Below, piece by piece: positions 21,946 through 33,122 of a stretch of 64,000 nucleotides of DNA (position 1 is the first letter of the stretch; the number at the start of each line of letters is the position of its first letter). Both the position numbers and the translations under genes were made by a program. The stretch comes from Platanthera guangdongensis (lineage: Eukaryota; Streptophyta; Magnoliopsida; Asparagales; Orchidaceae). Location: the NCBI GenBank assembly GCA_039583875.1, contig CM077150.1, positions 177,572,375 through 177,636,374 on the forward strand, in the 5' to 3' direction. Below the pieces are notes generated by a model. That model ran no database searches. It was given only the letters and a program-made list of their open reading frames with translations, and was not told the origin of the DNA.

Positions 21946-22410
21946 CTAAAAAGATTAAATTTATTTATAATTTCTATACTGTTACAAAGACCCAAACGCG
22001 CGTCGAAACGGACGAAATTCGCGTCGTAGGCGAATGTCGACGCTACGAACCCAACAGCGAAGTAGGAATCAAAATCCGACGCACCGAATTCGAGTTATGG
22101 CCTAACGAAGTTACGGTAATTTTTAATTATCCGAATTTCAAACGTGGGCCGAGACTCCAAAAAAAAAATGCTCGGATTGTGACGAAACTCGACGAGCAAT
22201 TCAGAAATTATATAACTCAGCTTCCCGATGTAAAAGAAATTTCGGTTCCGACTCATATCCCAAAATCTAGCCGGTCAAACCTAACAGACGCAAAAAAAAA
22301 GCACAAACGACGTCGCACCGTCAACTCACGGACATGTAACGCCCTTCCGTTATTATGACGTCAGCAGACAAAAGAATAATACTAGAAAAAAACGGGGGCG
22401 TTACAGTTAC

Positions 22411-22460
22411 GCACATAAAACATCACACGCACGATCTGCGCGCTCGATTTGCACAATAAC
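22411..22460. other. Host spacer between E and F
   Basis: Fifty bases of target sequence ending in ATAAC (22456-22460), the left TSD of F. It continues after F at 42208. Confidence 0.7.
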
Positions 22461-23640
22461 TGTAAGACCCCCCCCCCCCACCTTACCACGGAGGCTACCG
22501 GGTCTTATGCCCAGAACCGCCGTCTTACGGTGGCACTAATGCACGGGTTAGTCGACACCGCAACACGCCGATCCTGCCGGCTAGTGCGATCATTTAACCT
22601 GTAGGCCAATATGAGAAGAAAGAAGTAGAACAGTATATGAATCCATCAGTCCACAAGCCACATAGTACAATCATATAAATGAAATGAAAAGTACATCAAT
22701 ATAGTCCACAGAAGAGTACAAAAGAAAGAGTAAAAAGGGCTTATGCCCAGTACATCAAAATCACTCTCTCACAAAATAAATAAATGCGGAAGCTATACTA
22801 GAACATCAGATCTCGTCCCACTTGAGGACGCACAGTAGTGGTAGTAGCCTGCTGAAGCGGTATCTGCTCCTCATGTCCTGCCTCCTCGACATGCTGGTGC
22901 TCCATCTCCACGGGCTCCTAAAATAGTTTGGTCGCCGACCATTAGTCAAAAAGACTAAGTCGTTTCCTCCGCACCTCGCCCCGCAGCTCCTAGGCACCGA
23001 GCGGGAGGACGAAGCGGAGGACACAAAGGGGTAGCAAAGTGGAAGCAGGTGACAGAATCTAACTAGAGTTGTAATAAGTAATGTTGTTCTAGTCTAGCAG
23101 TTCTAAGTATGGTACAAGTAGTAATTAAGAGCAGTGCCGTAAAGGAAAGTAAAGAACAGTAGTATGAGCAAGTAAATAAACTAAACTACCACTATACTAT
23201 CATCACAAACATACCCTAACTTATATAAATGCCCATACAAATATATAAGTTAGGATTTCCAGGAAATTTAACTTATCATATAAAAGAGCCCATACTAATT
23301 TATATGATAAGGATCTATGAAGCGTATGACCTAGTATGAATGAATGTTATGATGCAATTTTATGTACAGGCAAGTGCAACTCACACACAACGACTCTGTG
23401 ATCACAGACCTTTAGTTCCCACTTTTTGAGAGCTAGCATCACTCTCGGGTACCACCGCTGTGGCTACGGCAGCAGCGGAGCGGGCGTCTCCGCTTCTAGA
23501 CCGGTATGCACACTACCAAGCCTTAGACCCCTCTCATACGCCTCTGTACACGTCCAAGGTGCACTCTAGAGTCTCGCGTACGTACTTTGCTGACAAACCC
23601 GTCAGTCTTATTGGGTCGGATGTGTGTTATCGGGGATCGT
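22461..23640 (-). repeat. F, LTR 3' part left of B
   Basis: No gene. It holds a C run (22470-22481), a polyadenylation-side region shared with G, and ends with B's TSD ATCGT at 23636-23640. Confidence 0.75.
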
Positions 23641-23806
23641 TGAAAGATATTGTACCTAAACAGCTAGAGGGGGGGGGGGTGAATAGGTGACTTGAATCTT
23701 TTTAACTTTTTAGGTAGCAAACAGATAACATCACAAAATTCTATCTACTATATCACAGCACATATGCAACAATCATAGGCAACAACAATCACACAGTAGA
23801 CACAGA

Positions 23807-23824
23807 GTTTTATAGTGGTTCCCC
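23807..23824 (-). promoter_or_regulatory. Core promoter box of B 3' LTR
   Basis: Minus-strand GGGGAACCACTATAAAAC, identical in the 5' LTR (35428-35445) and shared with A. Confidence 0.7.
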
Positions 23825-24654
23825 AAGCTTTGGGTACATCCACTTTCCCCCTTCGCCTATCTAGTAGTGTACTAGATTCGGCCAAACTCCTCCACTATCT
23901 CAGAACCCAATTCAGGCTCCTACACCTCAGGCCCAAGGCCCTACAACTCAGCTTTTCCACAAAGCCTACACTCAGCCACAAAGGCCTACACTCAGCCACA
24001 AAGGCCTACACTCAGCCACCAAGGCCTACACTCAGCCACCAAGGCCTACACTCAGAGATTTAACTCTCCTACCCTCAGCCTTTATAATTACAGGCTTACA
24101 ATCTCAGATCCCTAAGGATCCTACAAGTTATAATGAATACAAAATGTATAAACTCAACAACTTAGATGAAAGAGAGATAAGTTGTGAGATTCTTGATGAG
24201 TTCTTGGAAGAACTCAACTGAAATCAATCTGACTTGGCTTTCTTCAAAGCTTCTTGAAAGTAGAACACAATAAGACTGATTTCTCTGCAGTTGATCCTTG
24301 ATCTCTACTTCTTAAGATTCAGACCAATCTGAATCCTTCTTCTCAGCTGGGTTCCAACAGCTGATTTCTTGGATGGAGCTCTCTCTCTCCAACTTCTTAG
24401 ACCTTCACTTGATAGCTAGATCTTCTTTAGGCAATCACTTGATTTGAACTTTTTCTTCTTCAACAACAGTTTCTGTAGACTGTATAAGCCTATTTATAGG
24501 CCTTCTTCATGGTAACCGGCTGGTCCGGTCCATAACTGAATTCTGACAACTCTGACAGGTGCTGTAGACCGGCTGGAATGGCAGCTGTCAAGTCATCCAG
24601 TCAGTTTTTGAAGATTCTGTAACTGTCTGCAAGTTTCGAGACTTTCTGTCTTAA

Positions 24655-26145
24655 AGTGTCGACACTTATAGACCAAGTGTCGACACATGTTGTCTAAGTG
24701 TCGACACTAGCCTACAAGGTGTCGACACAACTCCTTGTGTTGTAGATTTTGTATCTCGACACTACTTCTTCTTCATGTGTCAACACTGAAATTGAGTGTC
24801 GACACAAGTATTTGTACTTCAGTATCTTGCTGAATTCTTCTAAGTGTCGACACAACACCTTTGTGTCGACACATCTTCATGTGTTGAATCTGTTAAGTGT
24901 CGACACTGCTTCTTGGTGTCGACACATGTCTTCAGTGTTGATACTTGTTGAGTGTCGACACATTGCTCTGGGTGTCGACACTTTCTTCTTCTGCCGAGAC
25001 TCTGGCTGAGTGTCGACACAACTCCTTAGTGTCGACACTTACACTTAGAATATTTTGTTGAACTTTGCTGATCTTTGCTAAGTGTCGACACAGCTCCTTG
25101 TGTCGACACTTTCTTCAAGTGTTGAGTCTTCAGCTAAGTGTCGACACATTGTTCTGGGTGTCGACACTTACTTCCAGTGTTGACTCTTCTGCTAAGTGTC
25201 GACACATTGTTCTGGGTGTCGACACTTACTTCAAGTGTTGACTCTTCTGTTGAGTGTCGACACATTGTTCTGGGTGTCGACACTTACTTCAAGTGTTGAC
25301 TCTTCAGTTGAGTGTCGACACATTGTTCTGGGTGTCGACACTTACTTCAAGTGTTGACTCTTCAGTTGAGTGTCGACACATTGTTCTGGGTGTCGACACT
25401 TACTTCAAGTGTTGACTCTTCAGTTGAGTGTCGACACATTGTTCTGGGTGTCGACACTTGTACTTAGTTTCTGCTGACTTTTGCTGAGTGTCGACACATC
25501 TTCAAGTTTCGACACTTTCTGATATACATCAAAATGTATTTGATGTGTTTTGAGTTTACTTGTGCAGGCTAAGTATTTACAGGAAAGAAGAAAAAGTTTC
25601 TAAGTTCATGTGTCGACACCCAGAGGGAAAGTGTCGACACTTAAGAAGACTTGTGTCGACACCCAGGCAAGTAGTGTCGACACTTGGAGTCATTGTGTCG
25701 ACACCAGGGATGCTGAGTCGACACCATACAGAAAGTGTCGACACAAGGAGCTGTGTCGACACTCAGTGAAGAAAAGACAGTGAAGCTGTGTCGACACTTA
25801 GCAGTTGTGTCGACACCCAGAAAAATAGTGTCTACACCAGAAAGTGTCGAAACTTGAAGATGTGTCGACACTTGTACTTAGTTTCTGCTGACTTTTGCTG
25901 AGTGTCGACACATCTTCAAGTTTCGACACTTTCTGGTGTAGACACTGTTTTTCTGGGTGTCGACACAGCTTCACTGTCTTTTCTTCACTGAGTGTCGACA
26001 CAGCTCCTTGTGTCGACACTTTCTGTCTGGTGTTGACTCAGCATCCCTGGTGTCGACACAATGACTCCAAGTGTCGACACTACTTGCCTGGGTGTCGACA
26101 CAAGTCTTCTTAAGTGTCGACACTTTCCCTCTGGGTGTCGACACA
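24655..26145. repeat. GTGTCGACAC array in B 3' LTR
   Basis: Many exact copies of the decamer in about 1.5 kb. Between 25130 and 25460 a higher-order unit of about 62 bp repeats: two decamers around ATTGTTCTGG, then TTACTTCAAGTGTTGACTCTT. The right part lies in the inverted duplication. Confidence 0.93.
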
Positions 26146-26233
26146 TGAACTTAGAAACTTTTTCTTCTTTCCTATAAATACTTAGCCTGCACAAGTAAAC
26201 TCAAAACACATCAAATACATTTTGATGTATATC
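25521..26233. repeat. Large inverted repeat inside B 3' LTR
   Basis: Arms 25521-25871 and 25902-26233 are reverse complements, separated by a 30-bp loop. The 19-bp difference in arm length is explained by one decamer unit (AACTGCTAAGTGTCGACAC) missing from the right arm but present in the left arm and in the 5' LTR. The loop and start of the right arm repeat 25457-25520 directly. The 5' LTR has only one arm. Confidence 0.9.
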
Positions 26234-26289
26234 ATTGAGTTGGGTGAGGCTTCTTCAAATCAGGTACATTAGAACCAATGTACCCAACA

Positions 26290-26303
26290 ATCTCCCCCTA
26301 TTT
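26290..26303 (-). promoter_or_regulatory. Polypurine tract of element B
   Basis: Minus-strand AAATAGGGGGAGAT adjoins the 3' LTR start TGTTGGGTAC. Confidence 0.88.
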
Positions 26304-26582
26304 GGAGAAGTCATAACCCTTAGTCAATGATATACACCATACATAATAAAATTACAAAATGATGTAAAACAGGATTATATATATAGCAGGGCAAACATAA
26401 ACATGTATGAAACAAACATGTACACATAGATTGCATCACAGAACAATTATGAAATAAATTTAACACATAGCAAATTTATCACACAAAACATTGTTCCAAT
26501 ACTTTGTCATATATAAAATTCTAAAGTTTACAGAATGTTTTATATCAAAAGAATACATAGTAAGCTTAAGAAATTTTCTAAG

Positions 26583-29435
26583 CTATTTCTGTTCAGCCTC
26601 CTTAATGACTATTCCTTTTCCAGCTTGAACTCTGGCTTGAACAGGAGCTTCAGCAACTTCTGCATTAGCAGGCTTCTTGCCTTTCAGATCTTTCTTCTTA
26701 AGTTCTTCTGCTTTAATCTTTTGCCTCTCAAAATAATGATAAGGCTTGGGAAAGTACTTGCTAGGCTCCAGAGCAGTAGGAGGTAGCTTTCACATCTTGA
26801 CCTTCCTTCTATATTGAACTATGTCCTCCTGCCTTGATTCATGTTTCCTTCATTCAGTTTTAGAAAACCACTTATTCCTGTCTTGAATGTTATCTTTGGC
26901 AGCTTTCTAGGCAGTCAATATAATGTTCCTTGAGGTAGGGCTCCACTGCTCAAAGTCTAGTCTTTGTTCAGCTTGCTCCCTGAACCTCTTCTTGGATAAT
27001 CTGGTTTCCTCTTCAGCTTGCTCCTTCAAGATGGCTTCCTGTAAAGCTTCAGAGATAGGCTGAACAACTTTCTCTATTATGACATTGTCCTTACCCCCAG
27101 GTGGGCTATACATGGACTGTATGTCAGCATGGATCATGTCAAAATCTGGTGGAGGGTAGATAACTTGAGCCACTTCTGATTGCTCCCCTCCTAAATATGC
27201 AGGATGAATTCCAGATTCAGCAACATTGTCATCATCACAAAGAGGAGGATAACCCAGTGTAGCTCTGATGGAATTAGATATCCACTTGGCATGATCAGAG
27301 CTAGCTTTGACTAAAACCCTCTCCCCCTTTATGACTTCTCTTTCTACATGATCTCTGACATCATCTTTTTGAAATCTGACTTGATTATCCAAATAATTAA
27401 CTCCATCTTTAAAGAAAGGTTTTAACCTTTGGAGTTTGTCAGTTATGATCTTTTGAGATTCTTGAATGGCAGTCTTAACAACAATGATTTCTTCCTGGAA
27501 TACTTTGTCAAATTCAGCTTTAACAGTAGCAGTAGAGGTAGAAGTTGTCAGGCCAGCAACAATGTTCTTCATTTCTGTGACAATAGCATTATGAGATTCT
27601 GTCAAATTGTCATTCATTCTGAGTTGATTTTCAAGTACATATCCTTGCTTCAGGGCTATGTCATCTACTTGAGTCTTAATCTTTTCTTGGTGTGTAGCTA
27701 AGTACACTACTGCATTCCCCCCTTTGTGGAAGCAGTCTGTCATCTCCTTCTTGTTAAGATTCATTTCAAATCTTATTGACTTAATATCCTGGGCCAAATC
27801 AAACTGTAATGATTTCTGCCCTTCATCCACATAAGTCTCTATTGCTTTTCTATGCTCATCCAGCTTGATCTGCATAGCAACCATCAGTGCACTATAATCA
27901 AAAGCTGGGGCTGGCTGTAGTGCAGACTGTGGAGCAACAGTTTGGAGAGCCTTCTTATAACTCTGGCTCCTTCTTTTGAAGACATAAATTTTCTTTTTCC
28001 TTTTCCTTGCAGCTTCCTCATCTTCTGAAGCTGAGGAGCTAGCAATTTCTACCCTCTCCTTAGGGCTTGGGGGTAACTCCTTCTGGACATCTGGTGCCTT
28101 CTCAGGTTCTTGCCTTACAGAATCTTCAACAAGTACAACTTGCTCCCCCTCAACTGGAGCATTCTCCCTCTCAGCAGCATCAGTTTCCTTGTCAAAATCT
28201 GCTTGATCCAGATTTAGGAATAAATCTTCCATGGTGTATTCTTGTGGAGACTGAGCAGGAGAAATTCTGGGCTCTTCAACCACTGGATCAGTAACTACAA
28301 CTTCAACAGATGTGTCTTCCATGACAGCATCTGGGAATTTGCTATCCAGCTGAGTTTGCTGATGAACATCAGTCAAATCAGTATCCTCTATAGGAAAATC
28401 TAAAACATTTAGTTCAGTGATTACCTCTAGTATTGTGTTGGTTGCTTGTTCACTTTCTAGTGTAGTTGGTTCTTCTACAACTAGAGACTCCCCCTGGATG
28501 TGATCCTTGTGTATGGGGCTAGCTTGAGGTAGCTCCCCCTGGATCTCAGCAACATCTTGAGGAGCAGGAGACTTTACAGCAGTTCCTTACTCATTCTCAT
28601 CTGGTGTAAAAACCACTTGCTCTTCACTTTCAGAGCTGCTAGTGGACACTTGAGCCACTGGAGCAGTTTTCCTCTTCTTCTTTGGAGGTGATACCTTCTC
28701 AGGAACTATCTTCTTAGGGGTTGGCATCTCTTTAGACAACACCCTGTCCCATCTAGAGAAAATTCTCAGATCCATTTTTCTCATGTGGTTGATTTTGCTT
28801 CCAGCAGCTTGTTGCATAACCTTTGGTATGGTACCAGCAAGGTATAGACTTATGATCCTGCCCAGATTGGGCTTCTTCAAGCTTTCTTTAATTTTCTCAA
28901 ATATCACAACAGACCAATCTGTTTGCAAAGTGAAGATAATCCTGGTCATAATACTAAACATGTAGGCAGACACTCTGTCATGCCCTCCTGGATTGCTCAA
29001 TATGACTTTCCCAACAATTTCAGACATGAATTTCCCCTGACTGTTCATTCCTTTTCTATTGAAGACTGAACCAATCTTCATTGTAGAATCTAGTCCACAC
29101 TAAGTTAGAGCTTCCCTGGTCTTAGAAGAAGTTACTTCATCCTCTTCCTTAGTTCTTGGTAGCTGTAGAATCTTCCTCAAGCTCTTAGGGGATACCTTCA
29201 CCTTCTCACCATGAACCCTGAATTTGATTTTGAATCCAGTTTCGGCTACCTTAGCTCCATTAAGGAATTCCAAGACTTCCTTCTTCCAGATCTTTGTAGG
29301 CTCAGAAACCAGAAATTCTAATCCCGAGTCTGCAACTAGGGTTATAACGTTCTTGATCTCCGGGTCTGCATCAACAAATGCATCGCGCACCAGTTCATAA
29401 CCCTCATTGACGTTCTCCTCAAGCTTTGGCGCCAT
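26583..29435 (-). pseudogene. Element B ORF3, about 950 codons downstream of pol
   Basis: Starts at ATG 29435-29433 and keeps one frame to a TAG at 26585-26583 (951 codons), interrupted by TAG 29102-29100, TAA 28589-28587, TAG 26909-26907 and two later stops. The N-terminal 120 residues match A and resemble the putative plant transposon protein domain. Basic clusters follow: PPKKKRK near 28690-28669 and RKRKKKIYVFKRR near 28010-27965, both like nuclear localisation signals. The middle (27850-27400) looks coiled-coil. Long acidic, proline- and glutamine-rich linkers occur. I see no signal peptide or membrane segment. Position is that of env-like ORFs in some Sireviruses, but content argues for a nuclear protein. 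Function unknown. Confidence 0.75.
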
Positions 29436-29469
29436 TAGGGTTTGAAGAATTTGTCTTGTGAGAAGAGAG

Positions 29470-29925
29470 GTGTCGACACACAAGTTTTGGTCTCGAAACT
29501 TTTCAAAGCGTGTCGACAGACTAAGGCAAAACCCTATTTATACCTTTCTAATTTTGAAGATGAAAAGGCGGGCAGCCAACATAAATTGTGTCGACACTGG
29601 CGATAAGTGTCGACACTGACTTATAATGTCTCTACACATAAGTGTCGACACAAGTTTAGTCAATAGATAATATGTGTCGACACTTGTTTATGTGTCGACA
29701 ACACTTGACTCGACACATCGTCGAGACTTTTACTTAGATAATTCTGAGTAAACACTATGTGTCGACACCACCTTGGTTGTGTCGACACCAACTTATCATG
29801 TGACGACACTAATATTCTGAAGTGTTGACACCAACTTCCTAGATGTGTCGACACCTTTTTCCTGAAGTGTCGACACCACTATTCTGTGTCGACACAGAGC
29901 TCTCTGTGTGTCGATACCTTTTGAC
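29470..29925. repeat. GTGTCGACAC array in pol-ORF3 spacer, element B
   Basis: About ten exact or near-exact decamers between the pol stop (29950) and ORF3. It aligns with 769-1205 of A but individual units have gained or lost matches. Confidence 0.9.
29533..29542 (-). promoter_or_regulatory. Putative TATA box of ORF3 in element B
   Basis: Minus-strand TATAAATAGG, 107 bp above the ORF3 ATG as in A. The following leader also carries decamer variants. Confidence 0.55.
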
Positions 29926-29949
29926 TTAGCCATTTCTAATTTTATAAAC

Positions 29950-32171
29950 TTACTCTAAGTTTATCATTCCTAGTTCAATTTTAAACCTATTGAACTTAGC
30001 TTCTTCTAGGGGCTTAGTATACATATCAGCTAGTTGATTATCAGTTTTAACATATTCTAGTAAAATATCTTCTTTCTCTACATACTCCCTAAGAAAATGA
30101 TATTTTATCTCAATATGTTTAGTTCTACTATGTGATACAGGGTTATGTGCAATTGAAATAGCACTTGTAGAATCACAGAAGAGTGGAGTTCTACTTACCT
30201 ATAATCCATAGTCCTCAAGCTGATGTTGTATCCACAGAAGTTGAGCACAACAACTTCCTGCAGCCACATACTCTGATTCTGCAGTGGAGATAGCCACACT
30301 TGTTTGCTTTTTGCTACTCCATGAAATCAGTCTTCCACCTAGGAATTGCAGGTTCCAGTAGTGCTTTTTCTGTCTTCTTTGCATCCTGCAAAGTCTGCAT
30401 CTGAATAACCTGTTAGATCAAAATCCCCATTCCTAGGGTACCAGAGGCCTAGATAAGGAGTGCCCTTTAGATATCTCAATATTCTTTTGACTGCTGTCAA
30501 ATGAGACTCTTTAGGGCAGGCTTGATACCTTGCACAGACACATGTAGCATACATGATATCTGGTCTACTTACAGTCAAGTATAATAGAGAGCCAACTATC
30601 CCTCTATACAAGGTTTCATCTACAGGCTTCCCTGCATCATCCTTGCTAAGAGACATACTTGACCCCATATGAGTCTTCATGGTGCTGGATGAATCCATAC
30701 CATACTTCCTTATGAGTTCAAGAGTGAACTTGGACTGGCATATGGATAAACCACTCTCAGTCTGTCTTACTTGGAGACCCAAGAAGAACTTTAGCTCTCT
30801 CATACTACTCATCTAAAATTGACTTTGCATTAGTTTTGCAAACTTTTTGCAAAGACAACTTTCAGTAGACCCAAATATAATGTCATCTACATATATTTGG
30901 ACTAGTATTACTTTGCCTCTAGATTCCCTAAGGAATAGAGTCTTATCTATTTTCCCCCTTGAGAACTTGTTCTCAATGAGGAAACTAGATAGGGTTTCAT
31001 ACCAAGCCCTAGGGGCTTGCTTTAACCCATATAAAGCTTTCCTAAGTCTATAGACATGATTAGGTAGAGTTGAATCAACAAAACCTAAGGGCTGTTCCAC
31101 ATAGACTTCTTCTTTAAGATTACCATTTAGAAATGCTGACTTGGCATCCATTTGGTAAACTTTGAATCCTTGATAGGTTGCATAGGCCAGGAACATTCTT
31201 ATGGCTTCTAGTCTGGCTACTAGAGCAAAGGTTTGATCAAAGTCAATACCTTCTTCCTGCCTATATCCTTTAGCAACTAATCTTGCTTTCTTCTTAATGA
31301 TGACTCCTTGCTCATCCATCTTGTTCCTATAGATCCACTTGGTTCCAATTATATTATGGTCTTTAGGTTTAGGAACAAGCTCCCAGACCTTGCATCTCTT
31401 GAATTGATTGAGTTCTTCTTGCATAGCCTCAATCCAAAGAGGGTCTTTGATGGCTTCTTCAAACTTCTTAGGTTCAACTTGGGATAGAAAGCTGGAGTAG
31501 ATTGCTGCATTCAGATTTATGCTCCTTGTTTGTACCCCTTGTCTTGGATCTCCAATAATCTGCTCTACTAGATGATCTCTAAGATGCCTATTGGCTGGAG
31601 GCATCCTGACTTCTGGTTGAACCTCTTCAGTTTCATCATCTTGCTGTACTCCTTGTACTTCTTCTGTATTTGGTACATGTAGTACTCCCCCTGGACAACA
31701 ACCACTGTCTTCTACTTGCTGTCTTGCAGTAGATTCTTCTTCTAGAGTGAGCTTGTCCATCTTCTTTGTTAAACCTGTGGGGCTGCATACACTACTAGAC
31801 AACTCATTGTTAATAAGCCTAGTTTCATCAAATACTACATGTACAGTCTCTTCTACAACTTGAGTAGACAAGTTGTAGACTCTATAAGCCTTACTATTGT
31901 TGCTGTACCCAACAAAAATTCCCTCTTGGGACTTGGCAGCAAACTTAGTCAAGTAAGACTTTCCATTGTTAAGTTTGAAGCACTTACAACCAAAGATCCT
32001 GAAGTAGGATTGATTTGGTTTCCTGCCTTTCACAACCTCATAGGGGGTCTTGTTGAGGCCTTTAGTAATGGTAGCCCTATTAATAACATGGCATGCAGTA
32101 TTAACTGCTTCAGCCCAGAAATATTCTGGTAGTGATGTATCACTTAATAGGGTCCTACCAGCCTCAATCAA
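29950..32171 (-). pseudogene. pol: Element B integrase end, reverse transcriptase and RNase H
   Basis: The block at 32171-30813 is open for 452 codons: the integrase C-terminal part ([29 protein letters not shown]), then RT with [20 protein letters not shown] and the YVDD box [14 protein letters not shown] at 30815-30813 stands where A has glutamate. A one-base deletion near 30350 shifts the frame at CQFLGG relative to A, and TAG 30201-30199 follows. RNase H runs to the natural stop TAA at 29952-29950. Confidence 0.92.
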
Positions 32172-32204
32172 GGTTCTATTCTTCCTCTCAGCAATGTCAT
32201 TTTG

Positions 32205-33110
32205 CTAAGGTGTTCTTAGTGAAGAAAACTCTTGAAATATCCCAAAGTCTTCACATAGTTTTGTCATGCTATCAGACTGAAACTCAGTACCATGGTCACT
32301 TCTTATTTTGACCACTGTACTATTTAGTTCATTCTGAATTTGTCTAACAAAGCTATAAAAGACATTGAGTGTTTCAGATTTCTGTCTTAAGAAGAACACC
32401 CAGGAAAACCTTGAGTAGTCATCTACAACTACAAAGGTATAGACCTTCCTACCTAGGCTGTGAACTGGCATTGGACCAAAGAGATCCATATGTAAGAGGT
32501 ATAAACACCTCACAGCATCTTTGTTTTCTATGCTTCTAAAGGTGGATCTAGTCTGCTTGCCCTTTTGACAAGCTGAGCAAATACCATCTTTAACACACTT
32601 AACTTGAGGACCATTCCTCACTAACTCTTTGCTAAAGAGTTTGCCAATTATCTTGTAGTTTAGATGGGCTAGCCTCTTGTGCCATTTGACACAATGAAAG
32701 ACTGTCTCATCAGCTACAAGACACACTTGAGAACCATTGGTCTGACACATAATGTCTAAGCAGTAGACATTCCTCTTTCTATAACCTGTCAAAATGATCT
32801 CTTGATCAGTTGACCTCTTGATATGACAACCATTCTTAACAAATGAGATGTCATACCCTACATCACTTAATTGACTTATACTTATTAGGTTGTGTTTCAA
32901 CCCTTTAACATAAGCCACTTGAGTAATGGTAACTAAGTTACTAGAAATGTTACCAAATCCTTTGATGATTCCTTTTTCAGAACCACCAAAGGTGACTTTG
33001 GGACCATCTTTGATTGGAATGTAGTCCTTTAGTAAACCCCTTGTTCCAGTCATATGTCTGGAACATCCACTGTCCAAGTACCATATTGGGGCATGACAAC
33101 TTGGACTCAC
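32205..33110 (-). pseudogene. Element B protease and integrase
   Basis: Protease motif WYLDSGCSRHMTG opens the block. The HHCC domain (KRLAHLNYKIIG, CSACQKGKQTRS) and the first two catalytic aspartates (LLHMDLFGPM, IRSDHGTEF) follow. A TAG at 32207-32205 cuts the core just before the catalytic glutamate region, which continues in the next block. Frame is shared with gag, separated by TAA 33125-33123 and a further TAG. Confidence 0.92.
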
Positions 33111-33122
33111 CTACAAAACAGA

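Larger units (their letters stand above)
12146..22405 (-). mobile_element. Element E: complete Ty3/gypsy chromovirus (Tekay/Del-like)
   Basis: Both LTRs are present (12146-14450 and 19940-22405) with TSD GTTAC at 12141-12145 and 22406-22410. The minus-strand order is gag, protease, RT, RNase H, integrase, chromodomain-like tail, which is the Ty3/gypsy chromovirus order. LTR ends are TGTAACGCCC and GTTGTGACA. The coding part uses one frame apart from a probable intron, broken by single stops between the domain blocks. The LTRs are nearly identical except in the number of palindrome units. Confidence 0.92.
19940..22405 (-). repeat. 5' LTR of element E
   Basis: It is 2466 bp, about 160 bp longer than the 3' LTR, mostly because of extra palindrome units at 21659-21945. 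Otherwise the two copies differ by scattered point changes and small indels. Confidence 0.93.
23641..26289 (-). repeat. 3' LTR of element B
   Basis: It is 2649 bp, about 400 bp longer than the 5' LTR. The excess is an inverted duplication of the first part of the LTR (25521-25871 against 25902-26233). TATA box at 23808-23817, decamer array from 24655. Confidence 0.93.

Noticed and set aside
26583..29435. ORF3 as a true envelope gene
   Set aside because: Position fits env-like ORFs, but no signal peptide, membrane segment or cleavage site is visible and basic nuclear-type signals are present.
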